A stretch of DNA of 64,000 nucleotides from Acidovorax soli (GTDB taxonomy: Bacteria > Pseudomonadota > Gammaproteobacteria > Burkholderiales > Burkholderiaceae_C). The position numbers were made by a program, and so were the translations under genes. The stretch's first letter is position 1. Each line of letters starts with the position of its first letter. The stretch covers positions 124,001 through 188,000 of the forward strand of contig NZ_JACHLK010000007.1 of the NCBI RefSeq assembly GCF_014207955.1. The letters are read 5' to 3'. Under the pieces are notes generated by a model. The model made no database searches. It was not told where the DNA came from and worked only from the letters and a program-made list of their open reading frames with translations. Below, piece after piece: positions 46,846 through 57,579 of the stretch.

Positions 46846-47763
46846 TCACATCGCCGCGCTGGCCTGGAAGAAGTTCACCGGCAGGCCCGGCACCTCCACG
46901 GGCAGGCTGAACAGCGAACCCGCGGGCACGGCGGCATCCAGTTCCTCCTGAGGCCGGCCCGCGCGCGCCGAGGTGATGTAGAGCGTGCGCAAGTCTTCGC
47001 CGCCAAAGCACACCATGGTGGGGCACTGCACAGGCACGGCAATGCGCTGCAGCACCTGGCCGGTGGGCGAGAGCTGCAGAATGCAGGCCCCCTCGTACAT
47101 GGCCACCCAGTAGTTGCCCTGCACGTCCACGGCGGCGCCATCGGGCCGGCCCCCATAGGACTCGCCCGCCACCTTGGGGGGGAAGTGGGCCCAGGGGGTG
47201 CGGCCCTCGATGCGGCCCGTGGCTGCGTCGAAGCCGAAACGGTCGATGCGGTGCTCGGGCGTGTTCGACCAGTAGAGCCACCGGTCGTCGGGGCTGAAGG
47301 CCAGGCCGTTGGCGGTGAAGTTGTCGCCCGCCATCTTCTGCACGCGAAAGCCGCCCGGTGCCGCCTCCAGCCGCCACAGCGCCGCGTCGGGGGCCGTGCG
47401 CGGGCTGATCACCGAGCCGGCCCAGAACCGGCCCGCCGAATCGCAGCGGCCATCGTTCAGGCGCAGCACGCGGGTGTCGTGCGCATCGGCGGGCAACAGC
47501 GCCAGGCAGGCGAGGGTGCCGCTCTGGGTGTCGAGCAGGTAGAAGCCGTCTCGTAACCCGATTACTATTTTGTGGCCGGCCGCTGGCGCGCAGCAGCCGG
47601 GTTCGGACGGCATGTCCCAGCTCCGCAGGCGCCCGCTGGCCGGCTCCCAGGCGTGCACCCGCTTCCCTTGAATGTCACACCAGTAAAGGGATGTTTCGTG
47701 GGGATGCCAGAACGGCGATTCGCCGAGTTCCGAGGGCGGCAGGGGCAGGGTCTGCAGGGACAT
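46846..47763 (-). CDS. SMP-30/gluconolactonase family protein
   Basis: This is a six-bladed beta-propeller lactonase of 305 residues. Metal-ligand candidates are E15 (LGESPFW), N103 (LNDGR), N152 (TANGLAFSPDD) and D208 (GGRPDGAAVD), as in gluconolactonases. It is divergent from edd with a HexR-like site between. No pgl (6-phosphogluconolactonase) gene is seen, so it might hydrolyse 6-phosphogluconolactone or glucono-lactone. A palindrome like the HexR site lies inside its codons 66-71. Confidence 0.88.
   Translation of the reverse strand: MSLQTLPLPPSELGESPFWHPHETSLYWCDIQGKRVHAWEPASGRLRSWDMPSEPGCCAPAAGHKIVIGLRDGFYLLDTQSGTLACLALLPADAHDTRVLRLNDGRCDSAGRFWAGSVISPRTAPDAALWRLEAAPGGFRVQKMAGDNFTANGLAFSPDDRWLYWSNTPEHRIDRFGFDAATGRIEGRTPWAHFPPKVAGESYGGRPDGAAVDVQGNYWVAMYEGACILQLSPTGQVLQRIAVPVQCPTMVCFGGEDLRTLYITSARAGRPQEELDAAVPAGSLFSLPVEVPGLPVNFFQASAAM
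47552..47566. promoter_or_regulatory. HexR-like palindrome inside the SMP-30 gene
   Basis: Read on the minus strand, AGTAATCGGGTTACG fits TGTAATCNNGTTACA except for the two outer bases. It lies about 200 bases inside the gene and 214 bases from the edd-side site, a distance that could allow looping. It may be chance. Confidence 0.3.
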
Positions 47764-47779
47764 TGGCTTGATCCGGGGT

Positions 47780-47794
47780 GGTTATCGAGTTACA
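47780..47794. promoter_or_regulatory. HexR-like operator between SMP-30 gene and edd
   Basis: GGTTATCGAGTTACA resembles the TGTAATCNNGTTACA pattern with two mismatches in one arm. It is 17 bases from the SMP-30 start and 73 from the edd start, so it can affect both. Confidence 0.6.
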
Positions 47795-47866
47795 TTCTAG
47801 AGGCTCCCGCAGGAGCCCTGCCACCGATTCCCATACCCATACCAAATCCCCGATGGAGCATTCCCC

Positions 47867-49636
47867 ATGCATTCAGTCGTAGCGCGCGTGACGGCCCGCA
47901 TCATCGAGCGCAGCAAGGAGACCCGCGCCGCCTACCTGGCCACGGTCGACGCCATGGTCCAGCGCAAGTCCCCGCAGGACCGCATGGGCTGCGCCAACCT
48001 GGCCCATGCCTATGCCGCGCTGCCAGGCTCCGAGAAGTTCAAGGTCACCGTCGAGAAGGCGCCCAACATCGGCATCGTCACGGCCTACAACGACATGCTC
48101 TCGGCCCACCAGCCTTACCAGGCCTACCCCGCACTGCTGCGCGACGAGGCCGCGCGCCATGGCGCCATGGCCCAGGTGGCCGGCGGCGTGCCCGCCATGT
48201 GCGACGGCGTGACGCAGGGCACGCCCGGCATGGAGCTGTCGCTGTTCTCCCGGGACAATATTGCCATGGCCACTGCGGTTGCGCTGTCCCATGACGTGTT
48301 CGACGGTGTGCTGCTGCTCGGCGTGTGCGACAAGATCGTGCCCGGTCTGTTGATCGGTGCCCTGCACTATGGCCACCTGCCTTGCGTGTTCGTGCCCGCC
48401 GGCCCCATGGGCTCGGGCCTGCCCAACAAGGACAAGGCCAAGGTGCGCGAGCAGTACGCGCAAGGCCTGGTCGGCCGAGACGAACTGCTCAAGGCCGAGT
48501 CGGCCGCGTACCACAGCCCCGGCACCTGCACCTTCTACGGCACGGCCAACAGCAACCAGATGCTGCTCGAAGCCATGGGCCTGCATGTGCCCAATGCGGC
48601 CTTTGCCTCGCCCGGCAGCGGCGAGCGCGAGGAGTTCACGCGCCAGGCCATGCGCACGGTGCTGTCCATCGGCAAGCGCGGCAATCGCTTCACCCCCATC
48701 GGCCATGTGGTGGACGAGCGCTGCATCGTCAACGCCATGGCCGCGCTGCTGGCCACGGGTGGCTCCACCAACCACTTGATCCACTGGGTGGCCATCGCAC
48801 GCAGCGCCGGCATCCTGATCGACTGGACCGATTTTGACGACCTGTCCTCCGTGGTGCCGTTGCTGGCCCGCGTCTACCCCAACGGCGATGCCGACGTGAA
48901 CCAGTTCCAGGCCGCGGGCGGCCCGCCCTGGATCCTGCGTGAACTGATGGCCAACGGCCTCATGCACCCCGACGTGCTGAGCGTGAACGAGGGCGGCATT
49001 GCCGCCGGTGGCCAGGCCGCTCCCGCTACCTCGGGCGACGAGGCCGTGCTGCGGCCCGTGGCCCAGCCCTTCTCGCCCACGGGTGGCCTGCGCCTGCTGC
49101 AGGGGCGCCTGGGCCGCGCCGTGATCAAGGTCTCGGCCGTGCCCGAAGACCGCCACATCATCGAGGCCCCTGCACGCGTGTTCGACTCGCAGGAAGAACT
49201 GCTCGCCGCCTTCAGTGCGGGCGAGGTGCAGCAGGACATGGTGGCCGTGGTGCGCTTCCAGGGCCCGCGCGCCAATGGCATGCCCGAGCTGCACAAGCTC
49301 ACGCCGCCCTTGGCCGTGCTGCAGAACCAGGGCTTCAAGGTGGCGTTGGTGACCGATGGCCGCATGAGCGGCGCCTCGGGCAAGGTGCCGGCTGCCATCC
49401 ACGTGACACCCGAGGCCCTGGGCGGCGGCCCGCTGGCCAAGGTGCGCAACGGCGACCTGGTGCGCGTGGACGCGGTGGCCGGTACGCTCGACGTGCTGGT
49501 CGACGAAGCCGAATGGTCCGCACGTGTCCCCGATGAATGCAAGGCGCCCGCAGCCACCGGCTTCGGGCGTGAACTGTTTGCCAACTTTCGCCGCCATGCG
49601 GGCGGCGCCGAACAAGGAGCCTGTACATGGCTGTGA
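47867..49636 (+). CDS. edd: Phosphogluconate dehydratase
   Basis: Edd dehydrates 6-phosphogluconate to 2-keto-3-deoxy-6-phosphogluconate, the key step of the Entner-Doudoroff pathway. The 589-residue product has the iron-sulphur cysteines C112 (AMCDGVTQG) and C154 (GVCDKIVPG), and further segments typical of IlvD/Edd enzymes such as [11 protein letters not shown] and [17 protein letters not shown]. The length is close to the 603 of E. coli. Its end overlaps eda by 10 bases. Confidence 0.96.
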   Translation: MHSVVARVTARIIERSKETRAAYLATVDAMVQRKSPQDRMGCANLAHAYAALPGSEKFKVTVEKAPNIGIVTAYNDMLSAHQPYQAYPALLRDEAARHGAMAQVAGGVPAMCDGVTQGTPGMELSLFSRDNIAMATAVALSHDVFDGVLLLGVCDKIVPGLLIGALHYGHLPCVFVPAGPMGSGLPNKDKAKVREQYAQGLVGRDELLKAESAAYHSPGTCTFYGTANSNQMLLEAMGLHVPNAAFASPGSGEREEFTRQAMRTVLSIGKRGNRFTPIGHVVDERCIVNAMAALLATGGSTNHLIHWVAIARSAGILIDWTDFDDLSSVVPLLARVYPNGDADVNQFQAAGGPPWILRELMANGLMHPDVLSVNEGGIAAGGQAAPATSGDEAVLRPVAQPFSPTGGLRLLQGRLGRAVIKVSAVPEDRHIIEAPARVFDSQEELLAAFSAGEVQQDMVAVVRFQGPRANGMPELHKLTPPLAVLQNQGFKVALVTDGRMSGASGKVPAAIHVTPEALGGGPLAKVRNGDLVRVDAVAGTLDVLVDEAEWSARVPDECKAPAATGFGRELFANFRRHAGGAEQGACTWL

Positions 49637-50283
49637 ATGCCACCACCCCTTCCCTGAACCCGGCGGACATCGCCAGCTACGGCCCGGTGATCCCGGTCAT
49701 CGTGATCGACCGCGTCGAAGACGCGATCCCCCTGGCCGAGGCCCTGCTGGCCGGCGGGGTCAAAGTGCTCGAAGTCACGCTGCGCACGCCCGCGGGCCTG
49801 CCCGCCATCGAGGCGATTGCACGCCAGCTGCCCGAGGCCGTGGTCGGCGTGGGCACGGTGCTCAATGCCGAGGATGCACGCCGTGCGAGCGAGGCCGGCG
49901 CCCGCTTCGCCGTGAGCCCGGGCTACACCTCCGAAGTCGGCTCGGCCTGCAAGGGGCTGAACCTGCCGCTGCTGCCCGGCGTGGCCACCTCCAGCGAGAT
50001 CATGCAAGCCCTGGCCGATGGCTTCCAGTTCCTCAAGCTCTTCCCGGCCGAGGCCGTGGGCGGCATCCCGCTGCTCAAGTCCTGGGCCAGCCCGTTTGGC
50101 CAGGTCAGCTTCTGCCCCACGGGCGGCATCACCAACGCCACCGCGCCCAATTACCTGGCACTGCCCAACGTGCGCTGCGTGGGTGGGTCCTGGCTCACGC
50201 CGGGAGATGCCGTGCGCTCGGGGGACTGGGCACGCATCACGCAGCTGGCGCAGGCCACACAGGCGCTGCGGCAGGCCAGCTGA
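49627..50283 (+). CDS. eda: 2-keto-3-deoxy-6-phosphogluconate aldolase
   Basis: Eda cleaves 2-keto-3-deoxy-6-phosphogluconate to pyruvate and glyceraldehyde-3-phosphate. The 218-residue product has the catalytic Glu49 (LEVTLRT) and the Schiff-base lysine K137 ([12 protein letters not shown]), with the phosphate loop near CPTGGI. It overlaps the end of edd, so the two are coupled, and a terminator follows. It completes the catabolic route from glucose in this window. Confidence 0.96.
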   Translation: MAVNATTPSLNPADIASYGPVIPVIVIDRVEDAIPLAEALLAGGVKVLEVTLRTPAGLPAIEAIARQLPEAVVGVGTVLNAEDARRASEAGARFAVSPGYTSEVGSACKGLNLPLLPGVATSSEIMQALADGFQFLKLFPAEAVGGIPLLKSWASPFGQVSFCPTGGITNATAPNYLALPNVRCVGGSWLTPGDAVRSGDWARITQLAQATQALRQAS

Positions 50284-50325
50284 GCCGGCGACGCATTTCC
50301 CTTGGGGCAATGAGTGCCCCTCCCA

Positions 50326-50356
50326 AAGCCCGCGCACTGCAGCCGCGGGCTTTTTT
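50326..50356 (+). terminator. Terminator after edd-eda
   Basis: AAGCCCGCG and CGCGGGCTT form a 9-bp stem with a nine-base loop, followed by a T-run. It ends the edd-eda transcript. Confidence 0.9.
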
Positions 50357-50448
50357 CATGGGGCCCCACAAGATCGGATGCATCTGGTATCCATTGGCTC
50401 GTTGCCTGCGCGCGACAAGTTCGTGGCACTGCTGGGGTGAATTAATAA

Positions 50449-50491
50449 AATGAGAATCGTTATCAATACTATTCTTGAGAATCATGGCAAT
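50449..50491 (+). promoter_or_regulatory. Fur-box region before the siderophore receptor
   Basis: AATGAGAATCGTTATCAAT (50449-50467) and TCTTGAGAATCATGGCAAT (50473-50491) both contain the GAGAATC core of Fur boxes, with the second overlapping the start codon. This supports iron-dependent repression of the receptor. Confidence 0.78.
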
Positions 50492-52577
50492 TCACTACAG
50501 GCAGACCGCCGTCTGCGCGGGCATCGCGCTGGCGTTCGGGCTCACGGCGGCGGGGGCGTGGGCGCAGGGGACAGGTGCCACGCTGGGCGAGGTGCGCGTG
50601 GACGCGAATGCAGAGAAGGAGTCGGCCACGGCCCCGGTGGTTGGCTACCGCGCACGCAACGCCGCCACGGCCACCAAGACGGACACGCCGCTGTCCGAGA
50701 CCCCGCAATCCGTCACTGTGATCACGCGCGACCAATTGGTGGACCAGGGCGCCTCCAACCTGCAGGACGCGCTGCTCTACGCGGCCGGTGTGCGCAGCGA
50801 TGCTTACGGCCTGGACAGCCGCTCCGACGGCATGCGCGTGCGCGGCAGCTACCCGGACGTCTACCTCGACGGCCTGCGCCAGAACTACAACTGGTACACC
50901 AGCGTCACACGCTCCGACGCCTACACGCTGGAGCGCATCGAGGTGCTGCGCGGCCCCTCGGGCATGCTGTTCGGCGCCGGCACGGTGGCCGGCGTGATCA
51001 ACATGGGCAGCAAGCGCCCCCTGCAGGAGGCACAGCGCGAAGTCGGCGTGCAACTGGGCAGCTGGAACCGGCGCCAGCTGCAGGCCGATCTGACCGGCCC
51101 GCTGACCAAGGACGGCGAATGGTCCTACCGCCTGGTGGCCCTGGCCCGCGCGGCCGACACCCAGGTGGACCATGTACCCGACGACCGCCGCCTGATCGCG
51201 CCCTCGCTGGCCTGGCGGCCCAACGCCGCCACCTCGCTGGTGCTGCAGGCCCACTGGCAGCAGGACCGCAGCGGCAGCACCTCGCAGTTCTTCCCCTGGT
51301 CGGGCACCTTGTTGCCCAACCCCAATGGCCAACTGCCGCTGTCGCGCTTCATCGGCGAGCCCGGCGACCACTACGATAGCGACCGCGAGTCGGTGGGCTG
51401 GCTGTTCGAGCACCGCTTCAACGACAACTGGACCGTGCGCCAGAACCTGCGCCTGGCGCGCAATGAAAACCGCGGCGTGTACCACTGGGGCGACTTCTAC
51501 ACGGTCCTCGGCGGCTTCGGGTCCGACCCTGTGAATCAGCGCGTACTGGGCCGCTTCTACGATGAGTCCCTCACCCGCACGCGCATGGCGGCGGTGGATA
51601 CGCACCTGCAGGGCAACCTGAGCACGGGTGCGCTGCGCCACCAGCTGCTGCTGGGTGTGGACTGGAACCGCCAGACCGAGGACAAGGCGACCGCCAGTGC
51701 CTTCAGCACCATCGACGCCTATGCGCCGGTGTACGGCAACCTGGTGACGGCCCCCCTGGATGCCAGCCCGCGCAATGTGCAGCGCCAGAGCGGCATCTAC
51801 CTGCAGGACCAGATGAAGTGGGGCAACTGGATCTTCGTGGCCGGCCTGCGCCATGACCGCGCGGTGAACAGCCTGGCCGGATCGGCCGACGACCGCACCA
51901 GCGACACCACCAAGCGCCTGGGCGTGATGTACCAGCTGCCGGGCGGCTGGACACCCTACATCAGCTACGCCGAGTCGTTCAGCCCCGTGAGCGGCATCAA
52001 CAAGCAGGGCCAGCGCTTCAAGCCGCTCGAAGGCGAGCAGATCGAGCTGGGCGTGAAGTACGTGCCCGAGGGCAGCGGCACCCAGTTCACGGCGGCGGTG
52101 TACGACCTCAAGGAAAAGAACCAGAAGATCGCCGACCCGGTCAACGCCGGCAACACGCTGCAGGCCGGCCAGACGCGCAACAAGGGGCTGGAGCTGGAGT
52201 ACAAGGGGCGCGTCGCCACGGTCTTCGACCTCATCGCCCACTACAACTACACGGATGTCGATCCCACCCTGGAGGGGCTGCCGCGGCACCAGGCGGCCGT
52301 CTGGGGTGTCTACCGCTTTGCCGTCGGCGGCGTGCGCGGGTTCTCGGCCGGTGCCGGTTACCGCTGGCTGTCCTCGTTCCGCGATGGCTCGGGCCCGACC
52401 GTTCCTTCGGCGGGCGTGGTGGACGCGCTGCTCGCCTACGACACACCGCAGTGGCGCTATGCGCTCAACATCAGCAACCTTGCCGACAAGCAGTATGTGA
52501 GCACCTGCCTCGCGCGCGGCGACTGCTGGTGGGCCACGCGCCGCAACGTGGTGCTGAGCGCGACCTACAGATTCTGA
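50484..52577 (+). CDS. TonB-dependent siderophore receptor
   Basis: This is an outer-membrane receptor for a ferric siderophore, 697 residues. A signal peptide ends GAWA-Q near 28. The plug domain (about 50-170) has SETPQSVTVITRDQL and YLDGLRQNYN, followed by a 22-strand barrel. Near the end CLARGDC is the cysteine pair of the siderophore-receptor family, and the chain ends in Phe. A Fur box overlaps the start. No siderophore biosynthesis gene is adjacent, so the ligand may be a foreign siderophore. Confidence 0.93.
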   Translation: MAIHYRQTAVCAGIALAFGLTAAGAWAQGTGATLGEVRVDANAEKESATAPVVGYRARNAATATKTDTPLSETPQSVTVITRDQLVDQGASNLQDALLYAAGVRSDAYGLDSRSDGMRVRGSYPDVYLDGLRQNYNWYTSVTRSDAYTLERIEVLRGPSGMLFGAGTVAGVINMGSKRPLQEAQREVGVQLGSWNRRQLQADLTGPLTKDGEWSYRLVALARAADTQVDHVPDDRRLIAPSLAWRPNAATSLVLQAHWQQDRSGSTSQFFPWSGTLLPNPNGQLPLSRFIGEPGDHYDSDRESVGWLFEHRFNDNWTVRQNLRLARNENRGVYHWGDFYTVLGGFGSDPVNQRVLGRFYDESLTRTRMAAVDTHLQGNLSTGALRHQLLLGVDWNRQTEDKATASAFSTIDAYAPVYGNLVTAPLDASPRNVQRQSGIYLQDQMKWGNWIFVAGLRHDRAVNSLAGSADDRTSDTTKRLGVMYQLPGGWTPYISYAESFSPVSGINKQGQRFKPLEGEQIELGVKYVPEGSGTQFTAAVYDLKEKNQKIADPVNAGNTLQAGQTRNKGLELEYKGRVATVFDLIAHYNYTDVDPTLEGLPRHQAAVWGVYRFAVGGVRGFSAGAGYRWLSSFRDGSGPTVPSAGVVDALLAYDTPQWRYALNISNLADKQYVSTCLARGDCWWATRRNVVLSATYRF

Positions 52578-52590
52578 TGCACCAACGAAG

Positions 52591-52626
52591 AAGCCCCGCA
52601 GGCCTTGCAGCCTGCGGGGCTTTTTT
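52591..52626 (+). terminator. Terminator after the siderophore receptor
   Basis: A 13-bp stem (AAGCCCCGCAGGC with GCCTGCGGGGCTT) around a six-base loop is followed by a T-run. groEL converges 49 bases away on the other strand. Confidence 0.92.
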
Positions 52627-52674
52627 ATGGGCTCACAGGAGCCGCCGTGCGGCCTGCTCCTGCGCGCTCGGCAA

Positions 52675-54342
<1,668 letters not shown>

Positions 54343-54374
54343 TCAGTAAAAAGTCTGCTCAGTAGGGAGAAGAA

Positions 54375-54665
54375 TTACTTCTCGACGACAGCAAAAAGGT
54401 CGTCTTCCTTCATGACCAGCAGCTCGTCGCCCTTGATCTTGACGGTCTGGCCCGAGTACTTGCCGAACAGAACGCGGTCGCCGACCTTCACGTTCAGGGC
54501 GATCAGCTCGCCCTTGTCGTTCTTCTTGCCGGGGCCAACGGCCAGCACTTCACCTTGATCGGGCTTTTCAGCGGCGTTGTCGGGGATCACGATGCCGGAG
54601 GCGGTCGTGGTTTCGCTTTCAATACGCTTGACGATCACGCGATCGTGCAGGGGGCGAAGGTTCAT
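54375..54665 (-). CDS. groES: Co-chaperonin GroES
   Basis: This is the 10-kDa lid of the GroEL chaperonin, 96 residues. It has the conserved N-terminus [14 protein letters not shown], the mobile loop [16 protein letters not shown] and the [10 protein letters not shown] segment. It is the first gene of the groESL operon. CIRCE lies 86 bases upstream. Confidence 0.98.
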   Translation of the reverse strand: MNLRPLHDRVIVKRIESETTTASGIVIPDNAAEKPDQGEVLAVGPGKKNDKGELIALNVKVGDRVLFGKYSGQTVKIKGDELLVMKEDDLFAVVEK

Positions 54666-54750
54666 TGCATTGCTCCTGGTTCAAAAATTACCGACAGTAC
54701 GAAGCGCCTGGCGAGTGCCATTCGCTACCAAACTTCATCCAGCAAGGGTG

Positions 54751-54777
54751 TTAGCACTCCATTGCAGTGAGTGCTAA
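54751..54777. promoter_or_regulatory. CIRCE element (HrcA operator) of groESL
   Basis: TTAGCACTC-N9-GAGTGCTAA is a perfect match to the CIRCE inverted repeat. HrcA normally binds it and represses groESL until heat shock. Confidence 0.97.
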
Positions 54778-54778
54778 T

Positions 54779-54805
54779 GATACGGGCATTTGTTGCCGTT
54801 TCAAG
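54779..54805 (-). promoter_or_regulatory. Sigma-32-like promoter of groESL
   Basis: On the minus strand CTTGAAA (-35) and CCCGTATC (-10) are separated by 12 bases, a good match to the heat-shock sigma factor RpoH. It lies right next to CIRCE, giving two layers of control. Confidence 0.7.
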
Positions 54806-55159
54806 ACATGGGGTGATTGGAAAGGTGTCAAACACGCGTCCAGATGTTCGCCGCGGCACTGCGGACAGGGGGTGTCGGCAAGCACCTGAGCGCCTGGAAA
54901 GCCGCCCTGCCGCAAGGCCTGCATGCCGAAAGCCCGGGCCCTGGGGCCGCGCGCACCCTGCATGGCCGCCTCTGTTCTCCCCCCGCCGGGGTGGGGTGAA
55001 AGCCGTCTTTCGTCGGTAACTTGCGCTGGCCGGGTCTCCGGCACCCACTTGTCGCGCGCCGCGCCGGCGCCTGTCCGGACCCGTCGCCCCCCGGCTTCGG
55101 GGCGCCAGGCCGCAGAACGCCCAGCCAACCATTCCTTTTTATTCTTGTTGAGGGAACCG
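54806..55159. other. Intergenic region between groES and the RCC1 gene
   Basis: No convincing gene is seen in these 354 bases, which are GC-rich. A hairpin GAAAG-CCGT-CTTTC lies near 54999-55012. The ribosome site (GAGGGA) for the RCC1-protein gene is at about 55150. No clear promoter could be assigned. Confidence 0.4.
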
Positions 55160-56737
55160 ATGAAACATCTGATGAAGAACAAGCGCGTCCGTACGGGCGC
55201 AGCCCTGGGCGCTGCCGCGCTGTGCTCTGCCCTGCTGACTCCTGCCCATGCGGTGCAGCCGGCGATCTCCGTGGGCTATGACCACGCGCTGGTGCTGCGC
55301 GCCGACGGCACGGTCTGGTCCTGGGGGTATGGCGGCAGTGGCCAGCTGGGCCTGGGCAGCACCGCCACGCGCACGGCGCCCACGCAGATCCCCACGCTGC
55401 AGGACGTGGTGCAGGTGGTGGCGCGCGGTTCGTTCTCGCTGGCGCTCAAGGCCGACGGCAGTGTCTGGGCCTGGGGCGACAACTCGGGCGGGCGCACCGG
55501 GGGCAATGGCACCAGCGTGCCCGTGCAGATCAACGGCCTGAGCAACATCGTGAGCATCAATGCCGGCACGAATACCGCTGCGGCCTTCGCCACCGACGCG
55601 GCGGGCCAGGTCTATGCCTGGGGCAGCAACAGCGCCGCCCAACTGGGCACGGGGCAGACCAGCCCGGGCGGCAACCCCGTGCCGCGCCTGGTGGCGGGCG
55701 CGGAGGGCGCCGTGGCCGTGAGCGCATCGGACGCGGCAGTGCTTTCGTTGCGCCAGGACGGCAAGGTGGTCGCCTGGGGCTCCAACGGCAACCAGGCCCT
55801 GGCCCCCGTGGCTGGCAGCGCCACGGCCCCCGTCGTGATCGCACCCCTGTCCGGCGTGCAGGCCGTGGCTTCAACCACCATCAACATTGCCGGCCAGTAC
55901 TACGCCCTCAAGGGCGACGGCACGGTGGCCGTCTGGGGCCAGGCCTCGACCAACGCCACCTTCTGCGGCCAGAAAGGCGTTGCGGCCGCATCGGGCTACC
56001 CCTTGATCGACCTTTCGCCCATCCAAGGCCTCACGCGCATCCAGCAGATCGAGCCCGGCGAAGGCCACACCCTGTTCGTCGATGCCGATGGCGCCCTGCA
56101 TGCCTGCGGTGTCAACAGCGCCGGGCAGCTGGGCGACGGCACCCTGGTCAATCCAACGACCGAGATTCCCAAGATCGCGCACATTGCAGGCCTGCCGCCC
56201 GTGGTCGCGGCGGCGGCGGGCTCGTCCATTTCGGGGGTGATCGGTGCAGATGGCAGTGTCTGGGTGTGGGGCAAGACCACCAACCTGGCACCCGGCGGGG
56301 ACGCCAAGGCCACCACGCCCGTGCGTGTCATGGGGGCCAATGGGGCGGCTTTCAGCGCAGGCCGCGTCGGCGAAGCACCTGGCACCTTTGCCGGCGGGCA
56401 GACAGGCCCCCTGAGCAATGTGACGCTGGACGTGGGTGCCACGGTGTCCACGCTGCACCGCGGCAAGACGGGCCGGGTGTACGTGGCCGCATTCGCGGGT
56501 TCGACCGTGCTCTTCCTAGGCCCCAATGGCTGGGTGCCCTACACGGGCGGGGCCTTCCCGGCCTACCTGTCGGGAGCGCTGCCGCGCACGGTGCCGGTGC
56601 GCATCGCCTCGGGCCTGAACTTCAGCGGCCTGGAGGGGGTGCAACTGGCGGTGGGCTATGGTGTGGGGGACGATGCCAGTGCGGCGGCGGAGATGGTGCG
56701 CGCGGGGCGCTACCAGGTCGTGCACACGCTCCACTGA
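55160..56737 (+). CDS. Secreted RCC1-repeat protein
   Basis: This is a 525-residue exported protein with a signal peptide (cut near AHA-V at about 31). It has at least six RCC1-type beta-propeller repeats, each with a pattern like ALVLRADGTVWSWGYGGSGQLG or VWAWGDNS, over about 35-390. The last 120 residues are a separate domain with VSTLHRGKTGRVYVAA and GPNGWVPYTGG and an ending GRYQVVHTL. I recall that C-terminal unit on other Burkholderiales secreted proteins. RCC1 propellers bind proteins or sugars; the partner here is unknown. Confidence 0.8.
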   Translation: MKHLMKNKRVRTGAALGAAALCSALLTPAHAVQPAISVGYDHALVLRADGTVWSWGYGGSGQLGLGSTATRTAPTQIPTLQDVVQVVARGSFSLALKADGSVWAWGDNSGGRTGGNGTSVPVQINGLSNIVSINAGTNTAAAFATDAAGQVYAWGSNSAAQLGTGQTSPGGNPVPRLVAGAEGAVAVSASDAAVLSLRQDGKVVAWGSNGNQALAPVAGSATAPVVIAPLSGVQAVASTTINIAGQYYALKGDGTVAVWGQASTNATFCGQKGVAAASGYPLIDLSPIQGLTRIQQIEPGEGHTLFVDADGALHACGVNSAGQLGDGTLVNPTTEIPKIAHIAGLPPVVAAAAGSSISGVIGADGSVWVWGKTTNLAPGGDAKATTPVRVMGANGAAFSAGRVGEAPGTFAGGQTGPLSNVTLDVGATVSTLHRGKTGRVYVAAFAGSTVLFLGPNGWVPYTGGAFPAYLSGALPRTVPVRIASGLNFSGLEGVQLAVGYGVGDDASAAAEMVRAGRYQVVHTLH

Positions 56738-57105
56738 ACGGTAGCCGGTGCAGGCAGAGGCCAGGGGCGTGCACCCAGGCCTTGCCCCTGTCCGGACGCG
56801 GCGACGTCAAGGCAGGGCCGGGGTTTGCCGCAGCACGATGCGGTTGCGCCCGGCCACGGCTGCACACAGTGCCAGCGACAGGACCGCCGTGACCCACGCA
56901 GCCAAGCTCTTCCCGGGCCCCGCGGGCTCGCTGGCTCGCTGGCTCGCTGGCTCGCTGGCGAGCGGAGCATGGAATGGCGGATGGAGCGGATTGCGGGTCA
57001 TGGCGGCAGGCCTTGCCGTGCTCACCGAATCCAGGCCTTCAGTTCCACCCAATACCATTGGATACCATGGCGTTGAGGCCTGGCCACTCCCGTCGGGAAC
57101 CCGTC
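56738..57105. other. Intergenic region with octamer repeats, possible small gene
   Basis: These 368 bases hold four direct repeats of GGCTCGCT (56925-56956). A 64-codon minus-strand frame (57001 to 56807) crosses the repeats and would encode a small protein with one membrane helix (SLAAWVTAVLSLALCAAVAG). It has no good ribosome site, so I do not call it a gene. Otherwise nothing is clear. Confidence 0.35.
56925..56956. repeat. Four tandem copies of an 8-bp repeat
   Basis: GGCTCGCT occurs four times in a row. An octamer unit would shift frame if copy number changed by one. It lies in the uncertain region between the RCC1 gene and hxlR. Confidence 0.9.
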
Positions 57106-57495
57106 TCAGGGCAAAAAAGCGGCGTCGAAGTCCTCGCGGGCCTGGCGCAGGGCATCGTGGTGGCGTTCGGCCCAGCGGTCCAGCGCGATCAGGGTTTCGC
57201 TGAGCGACTGGCCCAGGGCACTGAGGCGGTACTCCACATGGGGCGGCACCGTCCCATGGTCTTCGCGCAGCACCAGGCCATTGCGCGCCAGCTCCCGCAA
57301 GGTCTGCGACAGCACCTTCTGCGAGATGCCTTCCACGCGCCGCAGCAACTCGTTGTTGCGCAGCGGGCCCGGCGCCAGCGCCGGGATGACCAGGAGGGGC
57401 CATTTGCCCGCCACGAGCTCCAGCGCCGCGCGCGACGGGCAGGCCTGGCTTAGCACGTTTGCACCGCCTTCTGCGGCGCCTTGCAGCATTGTCAT
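57106..57495 (-). CDS. HxlR family transcriptional regulator
   Basis: This is a winged-helix regulator of 129 residues. It has the conserved cysteine C19 in QACPSRAALELVAGKW and the motif GISQKVLSQTLRELARNGLV. HxlR proteins often sense aldehydes or oxidants through that cysteine. It is divergent from the SMR-type efflux gene and probably controls it. A TTG codon three positions upstream is an alternative start. Confidence 0.92.
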   Translation of the reverse strand: MTMLQGAAEGGANVLSQACPSRAALELVAGKWPLLVIPALAPGPLRNNELLRRVEGISQKVLSQTLRELARNGLVLREDHGTVPPHVEYRLSALGQSLSETLIALDRWAERHHDALRQAREDFDAAFLP

Positions 57496-57579
57496 GGTTA
57501 CCAACAGGTGCCTACTTTTGCGCCGGAAATCATATCCCTAAGCTCGTGCCATCCCTTTTTGAACTGGAGAAAACAAGCG

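Noticed and set aside
54751..55182. A minus-strand frame with a CPQC motif that could be a zinc-ribbon protein
   Set aside because: It overlaps CIRCE and the groESL promoter, has no ribosome site, and the rest of the translation is low-complexity.
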